From: Cryptomeria japonica
Taxonomy: Eukaryota; Streptophyta; Pinopsida; Cupressales; Cupressaceae
Assembly: GCF_030272615.1 (NCBI RefSeq)
Contig: NC_081406.1
Span: forward strand, 237,439,922-237,503,921
Direction: 5' to 3'
Length of the DNA: 64,000 nucleotides
Made by a program: the position numbers and the translations under genes
Notes under the pieces: generated by a model
What the model was told of the DNA's origin: nothing
The model's input: the letters and a program-made list of their open reading frames with translations, nothing else
Database searches by the model: none
Part shown: positions 32,898-45,712 of the stretch, in pieces
Layout of the letters: each line of letters opens with the position of its first letter
Numbering within the stretch: the first letter of the stretch is position 1

Positions 32898-34405
32898 TGT
32901 TAGCAATTAAAACACATGAATAGATTAAAAACTCTAAAATTGCCTCATTGTCCTCTGTCTCTAAAGATCTTTAAGATTCAAGGTGGCCCTCACTTGGAAG
33001 AACACTTGATCCTCAAGATAACAACCTAGACAACGGGTTATATGAAAAATGTTACTAGAATTGAAATGGATGCAACTAGGATTCTAGTGAGTACTAAGAG
33101 ATGAAGATGAAGATGAAGGATGCAAGCTAGGTGATTAGGAGGAAAAGTATATTCCAAATTCAAAGCTAAGTATGCTATGTGAGTTAATTAAACTAAGATG
33201 AGAATGCAAAACTTATAAAAGAAGTGAAATTAAGCTAGGATGGAAGATTAAAATGCAACTAAATGAAGCTAAACTATGTGCTATGGATGCTTGAGGATGA
33301 TGTTGATGCTTGGTGATGACAAAGAGAGCTCCTTAACCTGCAATGTGACTATAATTCTGATGCAAAAAAGACTTGATGAATTGAAGAAGGAATGGGCTCT
33401 ATTTATAGGCAAAATAGAGAAATGGATGGTTGAGATTGAGTAATCTCAACAAGGGCTAGGATTGAAAGTTATCAATACATGGGAGAGACTCAATCCAATC
33501 CCAAGTTGACAATGTCACCTTGAGAGGGCTTGAGAGGATGCTAAACAAGCATTAGATGCTAAGAAAGCAATTAGGGATAACCTCAAGGAGTGACATCATG
33601 GATAATGCCATTAACCAGGGAGGCATGATATTACCCAAGAGGTAAACTCTTGTGCAACATGGGTAAATGGTTAGGGGACAACCATCATGGCTAAGGGGTG
33701 TGGGCTTGTAAGAGGCATTAAATGCCTTTTGAAGACTTTGGAGGCTAACTTGCCCAAAGAGGAAAACCACTAGTGGTTTATGTAAGAGCCTTACATGTTT
33801 GGAATACTCAACAAGTTAACTTGTTGAAATAGATAAAATCTTAAATGCATTTTGAAGACTTTCTTCCAAATTTGGAGAAGTGACTTCCCCAATTTTAGGG
33901 ATGGGACATGATTAGGAGAATATAACATGATTAGGATAAGATTAGAAGTTCTAGAAGAATGATTAGGGGAATGTAGGATTTTGCAAGTGGGTGAGGAAAA
34001 TAGGTAATTTTGGTAAATTAAAATGATTTAATTTAGCCAAAAAGGGGATGCAACTTGCATTTGTAGGATTTTGCAAGTAGGGGGATTTTTAAATTAAATT
34101 TTGATTTATTTAAATGCAAAAGGGATTTTAATTAAATGTGAATTTAATCAAAAAGGAGAAAAGGGGATTTTATTAAATAAATAAGATTTATTCAATTAAA
34201 TGGCTAAGGGTACTTAATCAAACCTTAGTTTAATTAATAGGTTAGTCTAGAGGAAATGGATTTAATCAAATTTTTAATTTGATTAAAAAGATAATTAGAA
34301 GAATAGGGTTATTAATTAAATCTTAAAGTAATTAATTGGAATAATTAGGGATAATTAAATGAATAAATTTCACTTAATTCATTGTGCAACTTTTAGGTGT
34401 CTACA
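32898..34405 (-). repeat. 3' LTR of element C (left boundary tentative)
   Basis: The right edge is secure: TTTTAGGTGTCTACA then the PPT, identical to the LTR/PPT junction of element B. The left edge is placed at a TGTTAGCAATT after TTAGA because LTRs begin with TG; only one LTR copy exists, so this is unproven. On the minus strand a CTATAAATAG box at about 33395-33405 is a good LTR TATA. 34080-34380 has the same TTAATTAAAT-rich blocks as the LTR of B. Confidence 0.6.
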
Positions 34406-34419
34406 TTTTGCCCCTCTTT
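34406..34419 (-). other. Polypurine tract of element C
   Basis: Minus strand AAAGAGGGGCAAAA, identical to that of element B, just before the LTR. Confidence 0.8.
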
Positions 34420-34475
34420 GAGTTAACGTGTGAGCACATGATTCAAAGAAAACACTCAATTTGTCACCAATTTTT

Positions 34476-34722
34476 TTTGATATGATGTTATCACCAAAGT
34501 TCTCGATATGATTCTCTAGATATGAAGATTTGATTTCGATATGAAGCGTTGATGTGAGTTTGTCGATATGAAGCTGATATGAGACTGATATGGAGATTCA
34601 ATATGATAATGTTGTCGTCAAAATTATCAATATGATGCCCTAGATATTAAGAATTCATTAGATATGAAAAGTTGATATGAGATTGATATGAAATTGATAT
34701 GGAGGTTTGATATGATAATGCC
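34476..34722 (+). repeat. Two ~135-bp units rich in GATATGA
   Basis: Each runs from a TATCA(C/A)...AATATGAT start through TTGATATGAG, TGATATGGAG and ends GATAATG. The GATATGA word recurs more than ten times. Confidence 0.65.
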
Positions 34723-34729
34723 CCCTCGG

Positions 34730-34764
34730 GAGATCATTCCTGCACAAAAGGCATGAATGATCTC
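34730..34764. other. Short inverted repeat (10-bp arms, 15-bp loop)
   Basis: GAGATCATTC at 34730-34739 and GAATGATCTC at 34755-34764 are perfect reverse complements, a possible hairpin in the element C 3' region. Confidence 0.7.
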
Positions 34765-34872
34765 TTGAAAGAAGAAGAATGTTATTTGAAAGATAGAAGA
34801 GTGGATAGTTGATGACATGCATGGGTTTGATAAGATTGATTAGATTGATTGGATTGATAAGATTGACCAGAT

Positions 34873-35205
34873 TGAGATTAAGTCTTGTTTAAGGAATGAC
34901 ACCTCCTATATAAGACAAAGATGATCAAAACGTCTGGTTTTAGGAACGATATATCCTGTATAAGACTTGATCAAAATGTCCGGTTTAAGGAAAGATACAT
35001 CCTGTATAAGACATGATAGAATGGATCAGATGAAATGGATTGATAGAATTGATAAGATTGAGATCAAGTGTGGTTTTAGGAATGACACCTCCTATATAAG
35101 CCAAAGATGATCAAAACGTTTGGTTTTAGGAACAATATATCCTGTATAAGACTTAATCAAAATGTCTGGTTTTAGGAAAGATACATCCAGTATAAGACAT
35201 GATAG
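34873..35205 (+). repeat. Tandem repeat of a ~50-bp unit in two higher-order copies
   Basis: The unit, roughly GGTTTTAGGAA-GATA-ATCCTGTATAAGAC plus a TGATCAAAA-GTC linker, occurs three times in 34873-35010 and three times again in 35064-35205. Confidence 0.8.
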
Positions 35206-35574
35206 ATGAGAGTTGGATGAATGATGAAGATATGAAAGTGAAGAAATATTCCATGATGATGTGAGAGATATACATGCAAGGGATGCAATGATGAATGTGA
35301 CTAGATGATGATGATGATGAGATGTATCTTGAAAATGAGATGTATAATGTGATGTGAAAATGATAATGCAATCGAATGCAATTTTAAAATGATAATGCGA
35401 ATGCACCTAAATGCAATATTAACATTATAATGATGTGCAACCTAATGCCAGATTAATATGATAATGATAATGAAATGATACTAATGCCAGATTAAAAAAT
35501 GATATGCAACCTAATATAAGATTAAAATGATAATGATAATGAAGGGTATGTGCAAGATCATGGGGGGCCAAAAA

Positions 35575-36105
35575 GTGGCAATGGAGAAAAAAATGCGTTT
35601 TCAACCTTTCCAAACATGCCAAAATCCGCTTTGACTTTTTGTTTGGGTCAGGCGAAATTTGAATTTGGTTTGGTAATACCAAACCAAATCGGATATCCGA
35701 TAATATCCGATAATATCAGATATCCGATAATATCCGATAATATCGGATATTCGATAATATGAGATATCCGATAATATCCGATAATATCGGATATTCGATA
35801 TTATCGGATATCCAATTTGTGATGTCACCATTGTGATGTCACTATTGTGATATCATACTTTTCAAATTGGATATCCGATTTTCTCAACATAAAAAATATA
35901 GTTTAGTAAAATGGGCATAACTTTTGCGTTTCTTATCAAAATTTTGATTTTTTACAGGCGTTGGAAAGGTAATTCATAGACCTATCAAATGGATGAGTTA
36001 GTTTGATGATTATATAGACCAAAAATTATTTATAATCATTTTAAGTTAGTCCTTCAATTTTAAAACTTTAAATACTCATAAATTTTGCATACGAAGTCTC
36101 ATTTT
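35575..36105 (+). repeat. Left long inverted-repeat arm of the fold-back element
   Basis: Pairs with 43480-43870 on the opposite strand across several blocks (AAAATGCGTTTT, TTTCCAA, ATCGGATATCCGATTTT, GGGCATAACTTTTGCGTTT, TTGGAAAGGTAATT, a TAATCATTTTAA region). Divergence is considerable at the outer end. Confidence 0.75.
35691..35813. repeat. Palindromic microsatellite of GGATATCCGATAATATC
   Basis: About four and a half tandem copies of a 27-bp pattern built from GGATATCC and GATAATATC, both self-complementary. The right arm has only one GGATATCC here (43738-43746), so the array expanded in one arm only. Confidence 0.85.
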
Positions 36106-36109
36106 TTTT

Positions 36110-37235
36110 TTTTCCTATCACGTCCTTTATCTATCACTTGTCTATATATACTTATATAATATATTTTATATATCTCTTTCGTCTCTACTTATGTCACTTA
36201 TTTTGTCATTCCATGTAGATAAATAATGCATCTCTGCATATATCTCCATCTTTCTATTCATATCTCTCCCTCTCCCACTCCATCATTGTCACTCCTTATT
36301 TCTATATTTCTCTCTAATAATCTCTCTTCTCTCTATTTATCTCCCTACTTTATCTTATCCTACCTATACTTATATATTACTTGTCTCTATCACCTCCTTT
36401 CTCTCCCTATCTTGTCCCCTCTCTCTATATCCCTATAGATCTATCTTCATGTATATTTATATCTCATTATCTCTAAATATCACTTATTCACTCCATCTCT
36501 CCCTCCATTTGTCTTACTCTCTCTATCACGTTCTATCCATATCTATCTCTATCTCCATCTTCACATGTCTATCTCTTTCCCTATCAATCTTTCTTTTTAT
36601 ATGTTCCTCTATCTTTATATATATTCCTCTATACATGATTAATCTACTTCTCTGTCTCTTCCTCTATCGCCCTCTTGAAGTATCTTTCCCTTTCTCTACT
36701 TTTCTCTCTTTATTTACTCCATCTTTATATATCTTTTTCTCTCTCCCCATATCCTTCTCTATGGTGCCTTTATATATCTCTATATCTTCCTCTTTTTCTC
36801 TCTCCCTCTCTATCTATCCCTATCTATAATTTCTATCTCTATTTCTTAGTCTCTTGCACTATCTATATATCTCTATCTATCAATATTTCTCTTCCTTTAT
36901 ATCTCTCCATATCTTCCTTTTTCATCTCTCTCTTTACCCCTCTCTATCCATTTTTCTCCACCTCTTCATATATTTATCTTTGTCTTTACCTCTCTCTTTC
37001 TCTATATCTATTCACCTCCCTCTCCCTTTATCTTCATTTTTTATCTCTATCTTCCTCTCTCCTTTTCAATATCTAGATATGTCTACCTCTTTCTATCCAT
37101 CCTCGTCCTTTAGTTTTTCTCCCTCTCACTTCAGACTCCTTAATATCTATATCTCTATTTATGTCCTTTTCCTTTAGTTCTTTTCCCTCTGTTTAGTTCT
37201 TCATCTCTCTTCACCCTTATATATCTCCTTATTTG
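36110..37235 (+). repeat. Left pyrimidine-rich arm (CTCTAT/CTCC low complexity)
   Basis: 1.1 kb almost free of G on the plus strand. Long frames here (36449-36829, 36675-37076, 36854-37177) are Ser/Leu/Tyr/Ile-rich by composition only and are not genes. Confidence 0.9.
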
Positions 37236-40200
37236 AAAATTAGTATATATGGTCTCCTAAGGGGTTATATCATGTTATAAGGGGTCATAGAACATCATAT
37301 GACCCCTTAGGACACAATATGACCCCTAACAACACCATATGGTCTCCTAAGGGGTCATATGGTGTCATAAGGGGTCATAAAACACCATATGACCCCTTAA
37401 GACACAATAAGACCCCTAATAACACCATATGGTATCCTAAGGGGTCATAAGACACCAAATGACCCCTTAGGGCACCATACAACCCCCAATGACATAATGT
37501 GGCATCCTAAAGGGTCATATGGTGTCCTAAGGGGTCATAGGACACCATATGACCCCTTAGGACACCATACGACCCATAGCACCATATAGTGTCCCAAGGG
37601 GTAATATGGTGTCTTAAGGGGTCAAAGAATGTCATATGATCAATTCGGACACAATACAACCCATGATGACACCTAAGGGGTCATATAGTGTCATAAGGGG
37701 TCATAGGACACCATATGACCCCTTATAACACCATACGATCCCTTACAACACCATATGGTGTCCTAAGGGGTCATATAACACCATATGACCCCTTATAACA
37801 CAAGAAGACCCATAACGACACGATATGGTGTCCTTAGGGGTCATATGGTATCAAGAGACACCATATGACCCCTTAGGACACAATATGACCCCTAACGATA
37901 CCTAAGGGGTCATATGGTGTCGTAATGGGTTATATGATGTCCTAGGAACCTTTAGGACATGATATGACCCCTTAGCACACCATACAACCTCTAATGACAC
38001 CATATGGTGTCCCAAGGGGTCGTAGGACACCATATGACCCGTTAGGACATAATATGACCCCTAACAACACCTAAGGGGTCATAGGACACCATATGACCCC
38101 TAACGACACTATATGGTGTCTTAAGGGGTCATATTATGTCCTAAGGGTTCATAGGAGACCATATGACCTGTAACGAAACAAAATGACACCTAATGATACC
38201 TAAGGGGTCATATGGTGTTCTAAGGGGTCATAGGACACCATATGACACCTTAGCACACCATACAACCCCTAATGACACCATATGGTGTCCTAAGGGGTCA
38301 TAGGACACCATATGACCCCTTAGGAGACCATATGACCCATAACAACATAATATGGTGTCCTAGAGGGTCATAGAACACCGTATGACCCCTTAGAACACCA
38401 TACAACCCGTAACGATGTCATCTAGTGTCTTATGGGGTCATAAGGCACAATATTACCACTTAGGACATAATATGACCCCTAACGATGTCATATAGTGTCC
38501 CAATGGGTCATAGGACACCGTATGACCCCTTAAGACACCATACGACATCATACCACCCTTTACGACACCATATGGTGTCCTAAGGGGTCATATGGTATCC
38601 TAAGGGGTCATATAACACCATATGACCCCTTAGACCATAAGAAGACCCATAACGACATGATATGGTGTCCTAAGGGGTCATATGGTGTCATGAGACACCA
38701 TATGACCCCTTAGGAAACAATAATGACCCCTAACAATACCTAAGGGGTCATATGGTGTCCTAAGGGGTTATATGATGTCCTAGAAACCTTTGGGACACAA
38801 TATGACCCCTTAGCACACCATACAACCCCTAATGACACCATATGGTGTTTTAAGGGGTCGTTGGGCACCATATAACCCGTTAGGACACAATATGACCCCT
38901 AACAACACCTAAGGGGTCATATCATATCCCAAGGGGTCATATAACACCATATGACCCCTTATAACACAAGAAGACCCATAACAACATGATATGGTGTCCT
39001 AAGGGGTCATATGGTGTCAGGAGACACCATATGACCCTTTAGGACATAATATGACCCCTAACAATACCTAAAGGGTCATATGGTGTCCTAAAGGGTTATA
39101 TGATGTCCTGGGAACCTTTAGGACACAATATGACCCCTTAGCACACCATACAACCCCTAAGGAAACCATATGGTGTCCTGAGGGGTTGTAGGACACCATT
39201 TGACCTGTTAGGACACAATATGACCCCTAACAACACCTAAGGGGTCATATTATGTTGTAAGGGGTCATAGGACACCACATGACCCCTAACAACACTATAT
39301 GGTGTTTTAAGGGGTCATATTGTGTCCTAAGAGGTCATAGGACACCATGTGACCCCTAACAACACAAAATGACACCTAACGATACCTAAGGGGTCATATG
39401 GTGTTCTAAGGGGTCATAGGACACCATTTGAACCCTTAGCACACCATATGACCCCTAATGACACCATATGGTGTCCTAAGGACTCAAATGGTGTCCTAAG
39501 GGGTCATAGAACACCATATGACCCCTTAGGACACCATATGATGCATAATGACACTATATGGTGTCCTAAGGGGTCATAGGACACCATATGACCCCTTAGA
39601 GGACCATATAACCCATAACAACATAATATGGTGTCTTAGAGGGTCATAGAACACCATATGACCCCTTATAACACCATATGACCCATAACGATACCATGTG
39701 GTGTCTTAAGGGGTCATAGGACACCATTTGACCCCTTAGCACACCATATGACCCCTAATGACACCATATGGTTTCCTAAGGAGTCATATGGTGTTCTAAG
39801 GGGTTATAGAACACCATATGACCCCTTAGGACACCATACGATGTATAATGACACTATATGGTGTCCTAAGGGGTCATAGGACACCATATGACCCCTTAGA
39901 GGGCTATAAAACCCATAACAACATAACATGGTGTCTTAGAGGGTAATAGAACACCATATGACCGCTTAGAACACCATACAACCCATAACGACACCATGTG
40001 GTGTCTTAAGGGGTCATAAGACACAATATTACCCCTTAGGACATAATATGTCCCCTAACAATGTCATATAGTGTACTAAGGGGTCATAGGACACCATATG
40101 ACCCCTTAGGACACCACACAACCCCTTGCGACACCATACCACCCTTTACGACACCATATGGTTTCCAAAGGGGTCATATGTATCCTAACGGGTCATATAA

Positions 40201-42752
40201 CACTATATGACCCCTTAGAACACAAGAAGACCCATAACCACATGATATGGTGTCCTAAGGGGTCATATGGTGTTATGAGACACCATATGACTCCTTAGGA
40301 CACAATATGACCCCTAACGATACCTAAGGGGTCATATGGTGTCCTAAGGGGTTATATGATGTCCTAGGAACCTTTAGAACACAATATGACTCCTTACCAC
40401 ACCATAAAACCCCTAATGACACCATATGGTGTCCTAAGGGGTTGTAGGACACCATATAACCTGTTAGGACATAATATGACCCCTAACAACACCTAAGGGG
40501 TCATATCATGTCTTAAGGGGTCATAAGACACCATATGAACCCTAAGGACATTGTATGGTGTACTAAGGGGTCATATTGTGTGTTAAGGGGTCATAGGACA
40601 CCATATGACCCCTTAGCACTCCATACGACCCCTAACAACACCATATGGTGTCCTAAGGGATCATATGGTGTCCTAAGGGGTCATATAACACCATATGACC
40701 CCTTAGGACACCATACGACACATAATGACACCATATGGTATCCTAAAAGGGGTCATATGGTGTCCTAAGGGGTCATAGGACACTATATGACCCCTTAGGA
40801 GACCATACGACCCATAAGAACATAATATGATGTCCTAGAGGGTTATAAAACACCATATGACCCCTTAGAACACCATAGACCCATAACGACACCATGTGGT
40901 GTCCTAAGGGGTCATAAGACACAATATGACCCCTTAGGACATAATATGACCCCTAACGACATTATATAGTGTCCTAAGGGGTCATACAAAACCATATGAC
41001 CCCATAGAACACCATATGACCCCTTAGAACACCATACGACCCTTTACAACACCATATGGTGTCCTAAGGCATCATATGGTATCCTAAGGGGTCATATAAA
41101 ACCATATGACCCCTTATAACACCATATGACCCATTAGAACACAAGAAGACCCATAACGACATGATATGGTGTCCTAAGGGGTCATATCGTGTCATGAGAC
41201 ACCATATGACCCCTTAGGACACAATATGACCCCTAACGATATCTAAGGGGTCATATGGTGTCCTGAGAGGTTATATGATGTCCTAGGAATCTTTAGGACA
41301 CAATATGACCCCTTAGCACACCATACAATCCCAAATGACACCATATGGTGTCCTAAGGGGTCGTAGGACACTATATGACCAGTTAGGACACAATATGACC
41401 CCTAACAACACCTAAGGGGTCATATTGTGTCTTAAGAGGTCATAGGACATCATATGACCCCTAACGACACAAAATGATGCCTAATGATACCTAGGGGGTC
41501 ATATGGTGTTATAAAGGGTCATAGGAAACCATGACCCCTTAGCACACCATACGACCCTTAATGACACCATATGGTGTCCTAAGGGGTCATAGAACACAAT
41601 ATGACCCCTTAGGAAACCATACGACGCATAGTGAAACCATATGGTGTCCTAAGGGGTCATAGGACACCATATGGCCCCTTAGGAGACCATACAACCCATA
41701 ACAACATAAAAATGGTGTCCTAAGGGGTCATAGAACACCATATGACCCGTTAGAACACCATACAACCCATAACAACACCATGTGGTGTCCTAAGGGGTCA
41801 TAAGATACAATATGACCCCTTAGGACATAATATGACCCCTAACGACATCATATAGTGTCCTAAGGGGTCATAGGACACTGTATGACCCCTTAGGACATAA
41901 TACGACCCCTTAGGACATAAAATAAACCCTAATGACACCTAAGGGGTCATAGGACACCATACAACAAATAACAACACCAACTAGTATCCTAAGGGGTCAT
42001 ATGGTGTCCTAAGGTGTCATAGGACACCATACGACCCATAGCACCATATAGTCTCCCAAGCACATGGTGTCCTAAGGGGTCATATGACACCATATGACCC
42101 ATTAGGACACAATAAGACTCCTGATGACACCTAATGGGTCATATAGTGTCCTAAGGGTTCATAGGAAACCATATGACCCCTTAGGACACCATACGACTCC
42201 TTGCGACATCAGATGGTGTCCCAAGGTATCGTATGGTATCCTAAGGGGTCATATAATGTCCTAAGGGGTCATATGGTGTCTTAGGTGGTTATAGAACACC
42301 ATATGACCCCTTAGGACACCATAAGACCCATAACGACACCATATGATGTCCTAAGGGGTCATATGGTGTCCTAAAGGGTCATGGGACACCATATGACCTC
42401 TTAGGACATAGTATGAGCCCTAACAAAACCTAATGGATCATATGGTGTCTAAGGGGTCATATGATGTCTTGTGACCCCTTAGGACACAATATGACCCCTT
42501 AGCACACCATACAACCCCCAACGACACCATATGACCCATTCGGACACAATATGACCCCTAACAATACCTAAGGGATCATAGGATACCATATGACCCCTAA
42601 TGACACCATATGGTGTCCTAAAGGCTCATAGAACACCATATGACCCCTTAGGACACCATAAGACTTATAAAAACATCATATGGTGTCCTAAGGTGTCATA
42701 TGGTGTCCTAAAGGTTCATGAGACACCATATGACCCTTTAGGACACCATATT
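37236..42752. repeat. 5.5-kb satellite of a 20-bp unit present in both orientations
   Basis: The unit GGTGTCCTAAGGGGTCATAT and its reverse complement ATATGACCCCTTAGGACACC alternate, often as two forward then two reverse copies, so the array is packed with nested palindromes centred on CCATATGG and CCTTAGG/CCTAAGG. Higher-order duplications are visible: the marker AAGAAGACCCATAAC recurs near 37803, 38640, 38966, 40223 and 41145 with similar flanks. Units vary by 10-20 percent. No coding potential. Confidence 0.95.
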
Positions 42753-43137
42753 CTCTCTCACATTATTTCTTTTCCTCAATTACCCTCGACCACCTCTCTC
42801 CTCCTATGGGTTTATAGATACTTCCATCTCCCCCTCTACCAACCCCCTAATTACTCTCTATGTCTCTCTTCACCTCTGTCCCCATCTCTCTTCTCTCTTT
42901 GTTGATACTTTCCCCTCTCCCCCTCTCCTCCTACCCCCTAATAATCTCAAACTCTCCCTCTCATTCTCTCTTCACCCCAATCACCCCCTCCCTCTCTCTC
43001 TTCGCCTTCCACCTAATTACCTATAGCTCTCTCTCTCACACTCTATCTTCCCCCCAAATTAATCTATCCTTATCACCTCTCTCCCCGTCTCCTTTTTTTG
43101 ATACTTCCCTATGCCTCTCCTTGTCCCCTCTGACTTT
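42753..43137 (+). repeat. Right arm, pyrimidine-rich part
   Basis: CTCTCTCC/TCACCCC-type sequence on the plus strand, the same strand bias as the left arm rather than the complementary one. Confidence 0.85.
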
Positions 43138-43400
43138 TGTTGCTAGAGATGAGAAGGAAATGCAGAGAGACTAGTCTAGATCTTAGGGAAGAGAGAGTGA
43201 CATAGAGGAGGAAATTATGAAGAGGTAGAAATATAAGCACCTTGTAGAGCTTGAGAGATTTAATGAGGTATTCATTGATAGTTAGAGATATATGTCTAAA
43301 GAGAGATGTATAAATATGGACAAAAGAGAGGGAGGAAGAAACAAATAGGTGGACTGATAGGTTTAGGAGAGAGAGGTGGAGAAAGGAACAAACATATATA
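43138..43400 (+). repeat. Right arm, purine-rich part
   Basis: After a sharp switch at about 43138 the plus strand becomes GAGA-rich. Its complement resembles the left arm's CTCTAT sequence, so this is the part that would pair with the left arm. Confidence 0.75.
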
Positions 43401-43479
43401 ACATAGTTTATCAAAATTTATTGAACTCAATAAAATTCATAAATTTTCTATTATTCATTAATTACTTATTTAGTTTATT

Positions 43480-43870
43480 TTGAGATGATTGTTACAAAAA
43501 TTCACGCAATAGGGAAATCATATGAAAAAGTGATGAGTTTTTTATGTTTTAAAAATGAAGGATGAATTTAAATGAATTATAATTATTTTTTAAAACAAAT
43601 AATTGAAAATATAAGTATTCCATATCATAGAGCTCTTAATTACCTTTCCAATGCCTATAAAAAATCAAAATTTTGATATAAAACGCAAAAGTTATGCCCA
43701 ATTTACTAAAATATTATTTTTTATTTTTTCAAAAATCGGATATCCGATTTTAAAATATAAATTTTTCCCTTCATATTTTGGTTCGGGTTTGCTTTAGGAT
43801 TTGGCTTGGAGGTGACAAGCTTGGAAAGTCAATTGAAAAAACGTGTTTTTCAGTATTCCTTGATTTTCTA
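43480..43870 (-). repeat. Right long inverted-repeat arm of the fold-back element
   Basis: Reverse complement of 35575-36105 with indels; it lacks the expanded GGATATCC array. Confidence 0.75.
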
Positions 43871-43880
43871 GACTTTACAT

Positions 43881-45712
43881 TGGTGGTTGATGACTTTTTT
43901 TATAACAAAAATTGATAAAAAGAAAAGGGTTTTTTAAGGACGTTCTCAGGTTTCCAACAATATGAGGTTTGTCTTATTTCGACTTTAATAAAGAATTATT
44001 ATTTATTTTCTAATTGAATTCAGTCAAAAGTCTTGATTGATAGACTGATTGAAAACTACTCATAACTTTCAAACCACATAACATTTTTTGAATCTGAAAC
44101 ATGCGTCACATCCTATGCTTCGTTTACTATAGGGAAAAATTAAAAAAAATTGAATTTCATAAGGTTTTGACCAAGTTAAGGTGGTCAGACGTAGGAGTTT
44201 CTGAATTTCTGAAAAGCTATAGTAAAAAATTCATAAATAATTATTTACTTTATAAAAAATTACAAAAAAATATGTGTCACATCTGGACATGAGTCTAATA
44301 CTTATATTATAAATCTTATAAAAAAATATTATGATTTGATTGTGATTAGGGTGCTTAGACATACACCTACTTCTTATCTTTTTCCTGAAAGTTTTGTACC
44401 ACTGCATTGAAATTTGAAATTTTCATCAATTAGGATTTTTTTTTTTCAAAAAACAACTAGTAGCTTAGAAACTACATTCAATTTTCTATAGATTCTCTTC
44501 TTACATATTTTAAAAATAATGTTCATAACTTATTCAATTTTTCATGTCAAGTTGCCTAACTCTGATTTTTTGAAATTTCATTGCCACCTAAGGGTTTGTT
44601 TTGGCACACCATGATCCTGCACATACCCTAAAATGATACTAATGATGCTAATGCATTCTCATTCCCAAATGTTTCCACCTATTTTGATCAAAGTGCTAGT
44701 GCTTCCCTTGTTTTCATCATCGGGCCTTGATTTGTTGAAAGTTGATACAAGCATCATGGTATAGTTAAACCATAATGGCCTAAGTATAACTTGCATGGAT
44801 TTTGATATTGCAAGATGGCACAAGCATCGAGGTATAATTGAACCAAGATGAACCAGGTGTTGCTTGTGTAAAACAGACAAGAGTTAACCTTTGTCCTATA
44901 CAAATCCGAAATATCTTTAGTGATATGTTGCCTGATCACGTCGTAAGACAAATTTGCATAGTAGAAGGCCTCACTCCGAAACAACAGACAAAGAAAACAC
45001 CACATTCCTTCCTTGCTTCTCTAGTTATTGAGACATCCTTGAGTCACTTAGGAGATATGATAAGAAAAAATTAACAACCATAAGTAAGCATGCGTGCCAT
45101 TTGAAAAGTGTTTTTGTCAAATAAAACATCTTGCAAATAGATCTTTTGTTCAGTTCAGATTCAATTCTTTGATGTCTAGCCTTCTTGCTTGGTTGTGGTT
45201 ACTGTTGGTTGTTTTGATACTTGTTGTCTTGCTACATGTTTGGTCTAATGTCTAAAACCCTCAAGGAGAAATGCGTCCAACAAGGTTAGGATTTTGCCCC
45301 TTCCTGTTGATACTACTTCGATATGGATATTTACACTGATCACCAAGCCATGGTGGGATATGGTTTAGATAATGGGTTCAGATAATCAGTGACAGTGACT
45401 ACGCTAAGTATGTCTAGGATAATACTGCATGTATAAGTGTTCTGTGTTGGCTATGGGCTCAGATCAGATGGTTAGGATACAAGTATTGATAGATAAAGGA
45501 GCTGCTCTCTCACAAGTGGCACCTGTTGCCAAGTTTACACCACTTATTTTTATTGCACTTTTTGATTTGTTTTTCATTTTTTTGTGTTTTTCTGATTTTT
45601 TTAATTTTTTAATGTCACAAAGTGCCTGTTTCATAGGTTTTCACCCTAGTGATGATTTTGATACCTTTTTTTTTTTTTTGGCTTCATCCGTGCATTGGAC
45701 AACTCAAGTGTA
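43881..45712. other. Remaining 3' region of element C
   Basis: No gene supported. Near 45540-45660 it shares with element B (16590-16700) the GTCACAA-GCCTGTTT-AGGTTTTCACC block that lies just after the integrase, which joins this side to element C. Confidence 0.55.

Larger units (their letters stand above)
35570..43880. mobile_element. 8.3-kb fold-back element with a satellite core (type unknown)
   Basis: The outer 500-550 bp on each side are inverted copies of each other. The clearest block is TTTAGTAAAATGGGCATAACTTTTGCGTTT at 35911-35940 against its reverse complement near 43680-43710, continued by ATCAAAATTTTGATTTTT and GGAAAGGTAATT. Inside lie pyrimidine-rich arms and a 5.5-kb satellite in both orientations. 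It interrupts the 3' region of element C. No transposase frame is visible, so it would be non-autonomous. I could not define exact ends or a target-site duplication. Confidence 0.65.

Noticed and set aside
34730-34764. Intrinsic terminator
   Set aside because: A hairpin exists, but rho-independent terminators are bacterial; here it is only a possible RNA hairpin in a retroelement.
36226-37177. Several 70-133 codon frames rich in Ser, Leu, Tyr and Ile
   Set aside because: They are the translation of a CTCTAT-type pyrimidine tract in overlapping frames; composition alone keeps them open.
37236-42752. Possible CRISPR-like array
   Set aside because: Units are contiguous, in both orientations, with no unique spacers, and the genome is a plant.
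40535-42905. Frames with repeated TPYDPLGHH-like words
   Set aside because: They are translations of the 20-bp satellite unit; no start, context or variation pattern of a protein.
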